Origin: Escallonia rubra
Taxonomy: Eukaryota > Streptophyta > Magnoliopsida > Escalloniales > Escalloniaceae
Assembly (NCBI GenBank): GCA_033065855.1
Contig: JAVXUO010002835.1
Location: 62,001-126,000 of the forward strand
Length of the DNA: 64,000 nucleotides
Reading direction: 5' to 3'
The notes beneath the pieces were generated by a model. The model searched no databases and was not told the origin of the DNA. It worked only from the letters and a program-made list of their open reading frames with translations. The number at the start of each line of letters is the position of its first letter. The stretch's first letter is position 1. Positions 10,071-20,970 of this stretch are shown in pieces. Position numbers and translations under genes: made by a program.

Positions 10071-11870
10071 TGGCATCTGAGCAGGAAAGCAACACTGCGT
10101 TTTACATGTAATCGTTTTTGGCACCTAAAGCCCACTTGAAAAGTGCGGTATCATGTTGGGTACACCTCAGTTTTCGAATAGTTATATACACGACTGTCAT
10201 GATATGCGACTTCCTCCTGAAAAATGTAACCCAGCTCTTGCCTTAAGGCTTGCGAATGCTGTCATCAAATGCTGTATTTGTAGAGCAGGAGCGCATTTGA
10301 TTCACTTTAGAGATGCTTTTGACATCGAAAGGTCTCATGCAGATGCAGTATGGACTATTCAGAGGAGTAAGAGCTGATCGAATAGTGTTTTTATTTAGCT
10401 ATACATGCTAATCCAGTATCAAGTGGTCAAGTGTGATGGTTTAACATCCACGGCTTGAAGAAGAGCACTAACTGTATGATATGATTGCTTCGAGTAGCAT
10501 TCCGAAGACCCATTATGGAAGTTGATGGTTGCGTATGGTTACTTTTCCCGAATTCATGGTGCTTGTCTTTTAGTTATTTACGAGTAGTAAAGTGTACTTT
10601 TGATGTTCAAGACTATCCAAATGCATCTCTCTTTTTGGATCAGTAAACTTCAATTGTGACATGATCCAGAACTTGTTTCTAGGCCAGCCAAAATCAGCTT
10701 TTGGTCACCGGGTTCGCTTCTTGTTTAATCCTCGGGATCGCAACTAACATTCCTCGACACGTGCAAACACAAAAAGAAATTGACCTCGCTGCATACGTAG
10801 TACATAGCATCCCCCTCGGGAGAAAAAACCCATGGACTTTTATGTCTTCTGTTAATGTGCTTGTGTCTGGTCTACATTTGCTTACGCTGTAGCGCATTTT
10901 ACTTTCTCCTGTGTTGATTCAGTAGTTTGGTGCGCTGTGAAGTTGGAATTTTTATCACCAGCGCGGACTTGGGGGTTCTCTTATTAAGAAAGTAAGAGAC
11001 TCGTGCAGCAGAAATATCATTCTGCCAGGGGCCAAAGCATAAATTCATGTGAGGTTATGTAGGAAAAAGCGTGAATATGCTTTGAGGGTGATTTGCAGAC
11101 ACAAAAATCTTCCCTGATAGTGATTCGCATACCTCCAACAGATTTGACAATAAGATAGTCGCTGCTTGCTTTAACTTTATCCATTGAGCCAATGACGAAG
11201 TAGACGAAAAAGTTGAGGCAAAGGGTGGTTGTGCTTTCTCCTCATCAATAGAAATATAAACAAAGACAAACAAAAATGATACAGGTATGTTGGAGGGAGC
11301 TGATAAGGCCGGGTTGTTTCTGTCCACCTAATGGATAAGGAGTAATTAATAAGCTAAAAGGTGGACAAAGTGTTTTATATGTTCGACTACAAAAAAAAAA
11401 AAGTGTTTTATATGTATTCATTCTTAAAATTTGATTAGGTTTTATGTCAAAAATACTCTATTTTTACAAGTAAATTTCAGCGAAGCAGGTGCTTTCACGA
11501 AGGAATCTTGGTAGAAAATTCAAAGAAGACGTAGGAAGAGAAAGTGACAAGGTTAGCTGCAGCTTGTTGAAGGTAGTTGCTTTGCTTGTGACCCATTAAC
11601 AAGAAAACATGGGAGAAGAAAGAGACGGAGGTGGTTATTGGTAGTTGAGAAAGGAAAAGTTAAAAAAGTGTCTTTGCTCTTAGAGGAAATGAAATCATCT
11701 TACTGTGGTTGCTTCCAATCATATGAATACCGTCTAAGCATATCGACCCTCAGCCCTTGCTTTTGCAATCCACGCACTTTCAGTGATGATTAGCTACTGT
11801 GACCGATCCATATCGGTCACACCATTGACCACCCATGAGATCCGTTTTTCGCGACACGTCAATATTTTCA
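10071..11870. other. Intergenic stretch, no gene recognised
   Basis: AT-rich sequence with small frames (10153-10377, 10701-10892) that show no domain and no duplication signature. Around 11214-11240 there is GGGTGGTTGTGCTTTC, resembling motifs in the repeat units and upstream of F-box gene 2. A tail-only insertion is listed at 11383-11400. Nothing else could be supported. Confidence 0.4.
11383..11400 (+). mobile_element. Tail-only retroposon insertion, 18 nt, with 15-bp target duplication
   Basis: AAGTGTTTTATATGT is present at 11368-11382 and repeated exactly at 11401-11415. Between them is TCGACTAC followed by ten A residues. A poly(A)-ended insert flanked by a long exact duplication is the hallmark of target-primed retroposition, but the body is essentially missing. 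Confidence 0.5.
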
Positions 11871-12657
11871 ACTGTTAATGTTCAACGCCCGGTAAACTGG
11901 TTAAAAAAGCGAAGCGCATGCTCAAGTCATAGGCGTTCCACCTTTTCTCCCTTTTTCTCCATTTCTTGCCCAAGTATGGGCTTTGGCGAACCCTCTTAAA
12001 GAGGTCGGTCTTGGCCTTCCCCATGAGGGTCGGGCTCGGCCTCCCTCCTTGGGTGTCGGCCTTGGCTTTCCCCGCGTACATTGGCCTCGACCTCACTTTT
12101 CAGCCCTTGGGAACTCCTCTCCTCACCCCTTGGAGGGTTCTCTTGCTTCAGCTCTTAAAGACTGATTTCCCTTTCCTCACCTCTTGGGGCTTCGTTTCCA
12201 CACTTCTTGGGGCTGGCCATCCTTGCTTCACCCCTTTAGGACTCCTCTCCTCACCCCTTGGGAGCTCACTTGCCGCACCCGTTGTTCTCTCCTCCCCTTA
12301 AGAATATGATTCTCCACGAACCTGTCAAGGCCCGAGCATCGTCTCCACATCACATGCCCCCAGCACGACGCCCCTCTCCACGACACCAGCCATCGCCCCT
12401 GAGGCCGTCTCCCAGTCACATGCCCTTGACATGACGCTCATCTCCCCGACACACGTCTCTGCACCCGAGTGCCGCCTTCTGTCGTACATGCCCCTAGCAC
12501 TCCTTCCCTCCTCCACGGCCATGCACCGGGTTGCTTATACAGTCGAGCTCCCTGGCTCTCTGTCACACTATCACGCCCTCGACATCGGTTCAACTTTTCA
12601 CCACACCATGCAAACCTTGCCTTGGTCGCGAAACATTCTTCGAACCACTCTCTCTAA
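11871..12657. other. C/T-rich degenerate repeat stretch, no gene recognised
   Basis: Loosely repeated pieces such as CTCCTCTCCTCACCCCTTG (near 12115 and 12243) and GGCCTTGGC or GGTCTTGGCC strings. Open frames exist on both strands but overlap each other in several frames and show no domain, so base composition is the likely cause. It may belong to the same old element as the segments that follow. Confidence 0.35.
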
Positions 12658-13260
12658 TGTTGTATTTGGTAAAAAAATTACAAAGTATTTCAAAGCCAAA
12701 TTTTTTTATTTAAATCTTCTCTGGGATTCATTGACCAAAATTGAAGTGATTTATTAGCAGACAAAATCGAAATTGATTTTTTGTCTGTCTAAATCAAGTA
12801 GTCGTTTTATGTCTTGGGACACGTCTCAAAATTAACTCCTCATTTGTCCAAATTAATTAGCCGTTACAAAGTCATTTACCTTATTTAAGCAGTTGACTTT
12901 TGCTAATTACCATATTTACCAGATTTGCCTTATTTACACAGTTGACTTTTGTTGTTTACCATTTTTACGCTGTCGTTTTCTCACTATAAAAGGACGAGCT
13001 CTTCTCTCATTTTAGACACACTGAAAGCAATCAAATATCTCTTTTTTTTCTCTATTCATGTTTCTGTTCTCTTGTAATTTCGGTAATAAAAGCAAGCAAA
13101 GAGCTGTTCATGTTAGCCTTCGCTATTCGAGTGCTCGTTAGCGAAGAAGATACTGTTGAATCTTGGAAGTTAGCCATCCGAGACCTTGAGCACCGAGATA
13201 TAATCTCTGAGGGGTCGAAACTATATTTAAGGACAGTACAACACACGCCTCAGTCTGCTA
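12658..13260 (+). mobile_element. Possible LTR-like promoter segment (fossil)
   Basis: It begins TGTTGTATTTGG and contains a TATA-type box in CACTATAAAAGGACGAGCTC near 12983, then a short leader with AATAAAAGCAAGC near 13085 that could act as a polyadenylation region. The order promoter, short transcribed leader and poly(A) signal fits a long terminal repeat or a viral-type promoter fossil. No partner repeat and no coding parts were found, so the family and even the class are uncertain. Confidence 0.25.
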
Positions 13261-13336
13261 CGCTATTTTCAGTTTTTTTTTTTAACTTAGTAGTTTCCTC
13301 TTTTTTATCTTATATCGAATTGCAATATCCCACAAA

Positions 13337-13935
13337 GATAGGCGACTCTTCCGGGACATTATCCCCGTCAGGGAGTCCAAGTTCTCTGGCACAAGGACTC
13401 ACCTATGGGATAGACGACTCTTTCAGGGCACTATCTCTGTCAGGAAGCTCCAAGTGCTCCACATAAGACTCCCCTACCGCTAGGTAGATGACTCTTTTGA
13501 AACACTACCCCAGCCCGTGGGGTAGTTGACTCTTTCAGAACACTACCTTTACGCGCTCTAAGTACTCCGGCAGAAGAACTCGCCGCTGAGATAGGCGACT
13601 CTTCCATCTACGTCAAGGAGCTCTAAGTGCTCCAACATGAAGACTTCCCTTCTACCAAGTAGACATCTCCTTCAGGACACTCCCCCGGCCCACCAAGTAG
13701 GCGACTTCTCCATGACACTACCTCAGTGTGTCTGGCAGGTGACTCTTTCCAGACACTAACTCTGCCCGTCGGGTAGGCGACTCTTCGGGAATACTACTTT
13801 GGTATGCTCCAAATGCTTGGGTACAAGGACTCACCTACAGGATAGACGAATCCTCTGCGACACTACTCTTGGTGCGTTCCAAGTGGTCTGACACAAGGAC
13901 TTACCCGCAAGACATGCGACTCATCCAAGACACTA
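13337..13935. repeat. Degenerate tandem array with spacings near 38 and 70 bp
   Basis: A motif like GGTAGGCGACTCTTcc recurs at about 13344, 13416, 13490, 13528, 13597, 13662, 13703, 13741, 13779, 13848 and 13918. Gaps are about 72, 74, 38, 69, 65, 41, 38, 38, 69 and 70 bases, that is one or two steps of a basic unit. Companion words are CACTACC and CAAGTGCTCC with ACAAGGACTCACC. No long frame crosses it. It is probably the internal repeat of an old transposable element. Confidence 0.65.
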
Positions 13936-14992
13936 TCTTTGCCAGAGTGTCTGCGTGACTAGTCTACATGCGCTAGTACTAGAGGCTCTTCATCGGCACT
14001 CCTAAGGACCATGATCCTAGGTCATCCCGAGACGATAGTAGGTCTTTGGAGGGCATTGCCTAGTCTGCTTGACAGTCGGCGTAGGGACCCCCCATCACCA
14101 CTATCAAGTTCTCTATGTCTCTCAACGCCCCTATGGGAATATTTGCAAGGAATTTTAGACTGGTGACTAGATCAAGGGGTTCTCTGTCCACATCGGCGTT
14201 GTGTGGGCCAGTCTTTTCAGACAAACAGAGCAAAGTTGTGTGGGAAAGGTCGAGTGATTATGCAATCCAACAGTCAGTAGAACACTAGAATTTGTGGCCC
14301 TCTCGGTGAGGTGTCACTCCCAGGGAGCGCTACATGTTGTTTGATGACATCACATATCAACCCTATGAATAGTGAACTTGAGAATTTATTTCCAGGACTG
14401 GAGGACTTCAGAACTTCAGGTTTCATTCTACTTTCTCACTCTAGAATTCCGAAGCTAAAGAATTGTAGAAGGAGAAACATACATGACCCTAACGCAGAAC
14501 CCTAACCCTAGACCTTAACTCTGAACCTAAGCATTGGACTCTGACTATTGTCATGCATTCACTCCACGCCTTCGCCCTTGCACGGTCACTCCTCGGGCTT
14601 TGTCTGGGAAGCCTTGGCGTTTGCCCTTACTCCATACGTGCTCTGCCTCACATTAGTATACTTGACATCTGACCCGAACTATATTCTTTGTGCCACCTCC
14701 ACGTCTGCTGTGAATCCACCTCCATAACATCAGCTACAAAGAGTTGCCAAAGTGCACCGTCACACAATGCAAATGCAGTCATGTTGGGATCAACATTCAT
14801 TTGTTAAATGATGGTGCTGAATCGTAAAATTAATGGAGAATTAGTAGGAACCAGTTGAAGGGAGCATTTGGTTTGCTAAAGGAGTCACTTGCTCTGCATT
14901 TGTTACAATTAACAAGAAGACTACTTTAGATAACCTTGGATGCTACGAATTGGACTGTGTAAGTCACTTTCTGTGCAAAACTTAGTACCACC

Positions 14993-15088
14993 GCAAGTGG
15001 AGGAAATATCATGGCAGTGGACACTGCGTTTGTCGGCAGGGCAAGTGGAGGAAATATCATGGCAGTGGACACTGCGTTTGTCGGCAGG
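14993..15088. repeat. Perfect tandem duplication, 2 x 48 bp
   Basis: The unit at 14993-15040 (beginning GCAAGTGGAGGAAATATC) is repeated without any difference at 15041-15088. Because 48 is a multiple of three, open frames of 84 and 85 residues pass through it on both strands; neither resembles a known protein. Perfect identity implies a recent event. Confidence 0.92.
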
Positions 15089-15089
15089 G

Positions 15090-15206
15090 AAAGGAATAAG
15101 AGACTTGAATGCAATTCCCAGCAAAAGGTGCTTTAAGATTATAAAGCGTGGGAATAAGAGACTTGCATACAACTCCAACCAAACGGAGCTTTAAGAACAT
15201 AAAGCA
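15090..15206. repeat. Imperfect tandem duplication, about 58 bp unit
   Basis: GGAATAAGAGACTTG followed by a GCTTTAAGA..ATAAAGC block occurs at about 15092-15146 and again at about 15150-15207, with roughly ten differences. It adjoins the perfect 48-bp duplication. Confidence 0.7.
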
Positions 15207-17540
15207 TAGGTAATATACCCTTTCACTCTCTTCTCTGTATGTCACTAATTCTGGCTTCAGGGATTACAGCTATTATTATTATTATTTTCCAATACTATGT
15301 TAGTGACTGTGGGAGGTGAGTTTTTTGTTCCAACAAAAATGGAGAATTGTGCCAATTCTCCATTTCGGAGAGACGTAAGTGCTGATGTCATCTGAGGCTT
15401 GTGCTTGGAGTTATCAATTATTGTGCATTTGGTTCCAATTCTAGATTAGTTTGACATTGTAAGATGCTTATAACATCAAAGAATTGTGGTGCTTATGGAA
15501 TATTCAAAAGGATTGATTGTTTAATGGTAGAATGATTGAGCTATACTTTTGGGGTATGATGGGGTCAATAGGTGGTGGTTGAAATTTAACGCAAGAAGAG
15601 ATGATGAAAAGCTATAATGAAGCGCTGAAATTAAGAGATCAGGTGATAAGTCTGCTTAGTATTCGAAATAATGATGCTTTATAGATTTTTCTATATATAT
15701 GTGTGGCTCCATTTGCCATTTGAAAGTGAAGATGATTATTGTTGTTAGCATTTGTATTTTGAAGTAATGATGTTGAATGGATGTAGATGTTTTCTTATTT
15801 GTTTTTTCTCTGCTGTCAACTTTACTGTGGTTATTCGTAATTTCTCAAGGAACAATTTTTTTACTTTTAGACAGTTGTGACAACCCAAGAATATCTAATT
15901 TGTACGTAGTACGAAACTTATAGTGTGTTTGATAACGTCATTCAACACTTAAAATTGAAAATTTTCAGTGATTTCAAATTACGTCGTTTGGTAACGCATT
16001 TTTTTTACCACTTAAAATAATAAGTGATTGGTTAATTGAAGACTAATATTTCAAGTCACCCGTAGTGACTTATCACTTATCACTGAACAAGGTCAATGAT
16101 TTGGGATTAAAACATTTTGCCAATAAAGGACCAATTTGCCCAAGCCGCATCCTCTTCTTCCCGATCGTCTTCACCTGCTTGCTGCAGCGCTTCTTCTTCT
16201 TCTTCTTCCTGGCTGATTCGCTGCCTCTTCTTCTCTTCTCATGGTACTGCAGGTGCGTGATTTCATGGTGCTTCATTACATGGGTGTCGCTTGATCTGTG
16301 AACGTAATTAGGGCTTTTTTCTCAATATGTTCGTTCTGATATTGGATTGATTTTCCTGCTTCTTGAATGTATTATCAATTTAGTTTGCTTCACTGAATAC
16401 GAGAGAGGACAATTTACAGATCTACTGTTACTAAAAAAAATATAATGCAATCTAAAACCTAGGTACCACAGAATCGTATGAGCAAACAGGCTTTGCTTCA
16501 GTTCGGACATCTACCAAATCAACTTTGGGGGTGAAGTTCACACCCTTTGGTCCAAATAAGACCTCGCATTTAGCTACAAAATTCAGTTTCTGCCATGCAA
16601 TGCATATATTCGATCAAGTACTCGCCATGGGTACCTTGTATACAGTTGATGGCTACTTGGGATATATGCTGATCCAAAGGACCTTTAGGTAGAGGAAACT
16701 TGCTCATGACTCTTATTAATGCAAGGTTTAAGCAAGTTGTTATAACAATACGGATGTTTTTGGGAGCTTATAGGTGCGCGCAGTATGAAACCACCTATCT
16801 TCGTTTTGCATCTTATGTATGCAGGTGCCACACTACTTTTCTGTGCGGCGAAGGCTAAGTAGCTAAAATTCTTCGGTGCGGCTGTTGCAATTCTAAAGGT
16901 CAATTTTGGAAGGGTGAAGGTTGGATGTCTCTCATTTTCTGCTTGCAGCTTGGGTAATGGTTGCGGCCTTGTTCTTCCATTGAAGCGAGAACAAACTAAA
17001 CTTGGAAAGATAGAGAGGATTGGCAGGGTGGAAGAGCAATTTCTTCCCGAAGTGTCGCATAGTAATTATATTTGCTTATTCTCATCCTCGCATAGTGTTG
17101 TGATAGACTAGTTGCCAAAGTTGAACGGGGCCTTTCGCAACGTAATTCAAAGATTAGACAATAAAGGTGATTAATCAGGCTTTACTTGAGTAGTATTTGT
17201 GGAGATATTCAGTGAAGATGCATCCTTTTGACTAAGGCTGGTGGAAGCAAAGTCAAGGAGAAATATGGTGACCTAGTTATATTAGAAGTTGATGCTCATA
17301 TGAAGCAGTGCTCTGGAAATGGATGTCTGGAGTTTACTATGCAACAGCTTCTCAGTGGGAGAGGGGTGACGGGTGACGGCTTTAAGGAAAGCTAGATGGT
17401 TGATGAAACAGACTGGACACCATATTTATTGTATGATAAGTGTATAAAGAACAGCGATATCATTTTTTTATTATTGTTTCCCCTTTGAAAAATGTATAAG
17501 CAATATTTCATGTAAATCATACTACTACTGCTACTACTAC

Positions 17541-19624
17541 CAGGGGCGGAACTAGGCTTGTACGAGAGGGAGCTATAGCCCCCCCTGAGATTTTGAATTT
17601 TAAAAAATATATATATATAGTGTTTTATTTCATTTTCCACTTTTCCTTTCTCTCTCTTTCTCTCTCTCTCTCTCTCCTCCTCTCTCGGCCGGCTCTCACA
17701 ATCTCACTCTCACAGTCAGTCATCGACTCACCGGACAGGCGGACACCGGCTCACCGCCGACACCGCGGCACGCTGGCAGACGGCAGCTCTCCTCCTCTCT
17801 CGGGCTCTCGGCTCTCTCAGGCGTGGCGACGGTGGCGTCAATCAAGCTCTCACACTCACAGTTTCACGAGTCACCGGTCACGCCGGCTGCCGGCATCTCT
17901 CCTCCTCTCTCGCCAGTCGGCTCTCTCAGCCACTGAGCCACCGAGGCTCGCCGCACTCCGGCACCACCCACCGACCCGCGGTCACCGGTCGCCGTCCCCC
18001 GATTCCGAACTCCGAAGCGTGAAGCCAGTGATTGGTGAAGGCCTCCCCAGTCCGGCGGTCCCCACCCCAACTCCGACCAGTCCCCACCCAACTCCGGCGA
18101 CTCCGGCCAGATCAGATCTGGCAGATCTAAGTTCACCTCTAAGTTGGCCAGTCCCCACCCAACTCCGACGACGCCGTTCTGATTTATAAGGACTGAGGTC
18201 AGTGTGCATTTTGAACAATTTCTTTTGCTATTGAGAATTGATTAATAATTTTAGGTTGTTAGTTGTGTATTTGATAATTTAGATTATTAATTGATGCTTT
18301 ATGGATGTTAATCGTGCATTGAGCACTTAGATTTGAGATTGTTGATGGAGAATGGGACCCAATTGGATTTTATGCTGATTATATGTTGAGATTATTTTCA
18401 TGCTGATTATATGTTGTTAATTGTGCATTGAGCGTTTGAGAATTAAGATGATTGATGGAGGATGAGATCCAATTGGATTGAGATGTCGGATATGTGATTT
18501 AATTTGTCTTCGCTTTGGGGCCAAAAACCAACCTCGTCTCGTTTTCTTTTTTTCGAGGAAGAACTTACGTCCGATAAATCATTTTGTAATGCTGTGACCA
18601 ACTTCTCAAAGTGGTTCCGAGTCACAGAAGTCAGATGGACTAGTTTCCTCTGAAAATTAGCATAACCGACTATGTCAGTAGCTGAAATTTTCTCCATGAG
18701 ATTAGCTTGTACTTCCCCCTCTGCGCATTCATGAAGCTTTTCTAAAGCAGCAGCCTGACATTGCAAGAACTCAAACAGTTCTTTCTTGGCAGGTTCGTCT
18801 GCGGGTAGGTAGTATCCATAAGCATATGTCCACGTGAGAACCTGCCTACATTCAACTATCTGCAGCCACGCTTCTACAAGATATTCCAACTCTATCTCAA
18901 GTTTTCCCAAATTTTCGCTAATTTCCTTGATTTTGGTAGTTCGCATCTGATGCAAATCCGCTGCTGCTTTTTTTGTTGATGTTAGGTTGGCCTCCCAACG
19001 TTAAAAATAATGCGTGTATCTGTCCAAAGACTCCTTGGCTTTTTCTCTCCTCATCGTGGTTTCGTCCTTGTACACTCCCTCCTCGTAACCATTGCACCAA
19101 AAAGAGCTATTATGGTTTTGCCAAGAACCAAGACATATCTAGCAAAACTGATGCAAGCACGGAGGCCCGCACTTCATGTGATTGCAACCCTTATTTTTCT
19201 CGATGTTTCGCTTGCACTTGGGACAAGGCTTCGAATTTGCAAGAATCCAGTTCATGTTCTCAGACTCGTCGCTGTTTTTCCTTATCCACTTGGCCCTGGT
19301 ATCGCAGTCCACAGGACGATGGACTTCCTCAGTACAATTCCAACAAAAGCTATGTAAGCACAAGCAATTTATGTCATAAACTTCACTGCCAACTTCGTAT
19401 TCAACAGCAAAGTCGCAGCCTGGTGCAGGACACCATTTCACATTTTTGCTGTCTTCGACGTAAGACCTAACAATGTTATTAACATTGTTAGATGCTTTTT
19501 AGTATGTTTTGTGTATTATCGAAAAGTGCACTTTGTTTTTGTGTGCTATTTTACTTATAAAAATATTTATCTCTTTCGATATATTTTTAGCCCCCCCTGG
19601 GATGAAATCCTGGTTCCGCCACTG
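17541..19624 (-). mobile_element. CAGGGGCGGA-type DNA element carrying an ARIADNE gene fragment
   Basis: 2084 bp. The left end is CAGGGGCGGAACTAGGCTTG and the right end read from the minus strand is CAGTGGCGGAACCAGGATTT. A perfect 8-bp duplication ACTACTAC sits at 17533-17540 and 19625-19632. The 8-bp duplication suggests the hAT superfamily, but the family was not confirmed because no transposase is present. Inside are a CT-rich, then GC-rich, leader-like part (17640-18190) and a host E3-ligase fragment on the minus strand (18443-19472). Related ends occur at 31310-32647, 44029-44561 and about 39703. Confidence 0.85.
18443..19472 (-). pseudogene. Captured intronless ARIADNE-type RBR E3 ubiquitin ligase fragment
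   Basis: One continuous minus-strand reading frame covers the middle and C-terminal part of an ARIADNE protein. It holds the end of RING1 region ([18 protein letters not shown]), the IBR zinc residues ([18 protein letters not shown]), the RING2 core ([20 protein letters not shown]), and the ARIADNE helical domain (AWLQIVECRQVLTWTYAYGY, LTSVTRNHFEKLVTALQNDL). Two in-frame stops interrupt it: TAG at 19139-19141 where the family has a tryptophan after the RING2 FC, and TAA at 19001-19003. Otherwise the frame stays open for about 1 kb with no intron. The N-terminal RING1 half is absent. It lies inside a transposon, so it is a captured or retrocopied gene piece and not a working ligase. Confidence 0.88.
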
Positions 19625-19699
19625 ACTACTACTAATGCTATAGTATTTGTATAGGAATGGCTTGTGGTGACGGTTCTAGGAGAAACTAGAAGGATCCAT

Positions 19700-20475
19700 A
19701 ACTATATAAAATTTTCATAGATACATGCCTGGTAGAAGCATCGGAAGGTGGAAAATCTGGAGGTAGTTTGAAGAAGGTGTTATGGGATACTCTAATTAAA
19801 AAAATGAAGGAGAAAAAAGGTATTGTCCTTAATAAAAACAACTAAAAAAACCAGTGGAATTATTTGAAACAAAATAATGGTGTATGGTCTAAACTAATTG
19901 AAAAGACTGGAAATAGTTACGATCCCGTGACAAACACCGTGAACTCTGGAGCTCAGATGGATGGGATGACTACATAAAGGTACAATTTCGTTAACCCTAA
20001 ATGCATTTATAGGAATATGAAAAATTATTTGTGTAACTAAATTTTAAACACAATGTACGACAGAAAAATTCAGATGCGAAACGACTACAGTATGCAAATG
20101 AGATGAAATCATTATGTGACGGTATTGGAGCAATTGTGAAGGAAGCTTGGGGTCCATCAAAGGATGGGTTGCCTACCGATGGTGGGCATCTTCTCAAATA
20201 CTTGTCGACGACGACTCTGATGTGCCTCCTACACTTGATTCGCCAATGGATGTACCGAAATCAAAAGTCAAACGCCATAAGAAGGACAAATCTGATAAGC
20301 TTGATGACCAACTAGTTGCGGTTCTTAAAACTTTGGAGAAATCAGACGGGCCAGGCATGGAGGAGTGCTACCGTATTTTAAATGAGATGCAAACGTTACA
20401 AATGACTGACAACTTATACATTGTTGCATGTAGCATTTTTTGTGAAAGTAAAGCATATAGGAATAGTGGATGATG
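19700..20475 (+). pseudogene. Harbinger accessory protein, SANT/Myb-like (decayed)
   Basis: Pieces of the trihelix/SANT-like DNA-binding accessory protein of PIF/Harbinger elements can be read in order. First comes FIDTCLVEASEGGKSGGSLK with an ..WDTLIKKMKEK segment, then NQWNYLKQNNGVWSKLIEKT and NSYDPVTNTVN, and later the C-terminal part MEECYRILNEMQTLQMTDNL. The family protein partners the transposase for DNA binding and nuclear import. The reading is interrupted by an in-frame stop near 19845 (LNKNN, stop, KNQWNY) and by frame changes around 19950 and 20175, so it is not functional. It lies just upstream of the transposase on the same strand. Confidence 0.7.
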
Positions 20476-20970
20476 CTCAGTCAAACACCATAAGAAGTTA
20501 GAAAAAATTGGATACAAATGAATGGAAAAAAGTTAGGACTTTTACGAAGTGTCGTTGGTTAGTTTAGCGTTTCGATTAGGAATGCGTTCTTCCATTGATT
20601 TTTGGACTAGTAGGAAGTTAACAAACTGCCTTTTTTTCTTGTCTTCTAGTAGGAAGTTAACAAACTTTGGAGAAATCAGCGTGATTCTTGACATTTATAT
20701 GTCTTTTAGTAATTACAATGGCCATTTCTTTACGATATTGGATAATGTTGCTTTATGACGTGTGAGTGTTATAGTCATGTATGTCTTTTACTGTGCTAAT
20801 TATCGACTATACATTATTGTCCGCTTATATTGTCCTTAAACACATAGAACATAATGGTGACTACAAATCAAAAGGATGCCCTAAGTGTTATTGCAACCAT
20901 TCTGATAATGAAAATTTTGAAACAAGACGTTTTAAGAGAAGACCGGTACAAATTCTTCACTTAGTGGAGG

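Larger units (their letters stand above)
13936..15920. other. Intergenic stretch, no gene recognised
   Basis: Mixed sequence without a convincing coding frame. It contains the tandem duplications at 14993-15206, a short ATT microsatellite near 15269-15289, and a few CCCTAA words near 14500 that are too few to be a telomeric tract. It ends at the Harbinger element. Confidence 0.4.

Noticed and set aside
10153-10377. 74-codon frame with several cysteines and histidines
   Set aside because: No recognisable domain or splice context; not repeated in the related units.
14490-14525. Interstitial telomere-like CCCTAA words
   Set aside because: Only two or three imperfect units, within chance for this composition.
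17593-18189. 198-codon frame in the left part of the ARIADNE-carrying element
   Set aside because: CT- and GC-rich leader-like sequence; overlapping frames on the other strand; no domain.
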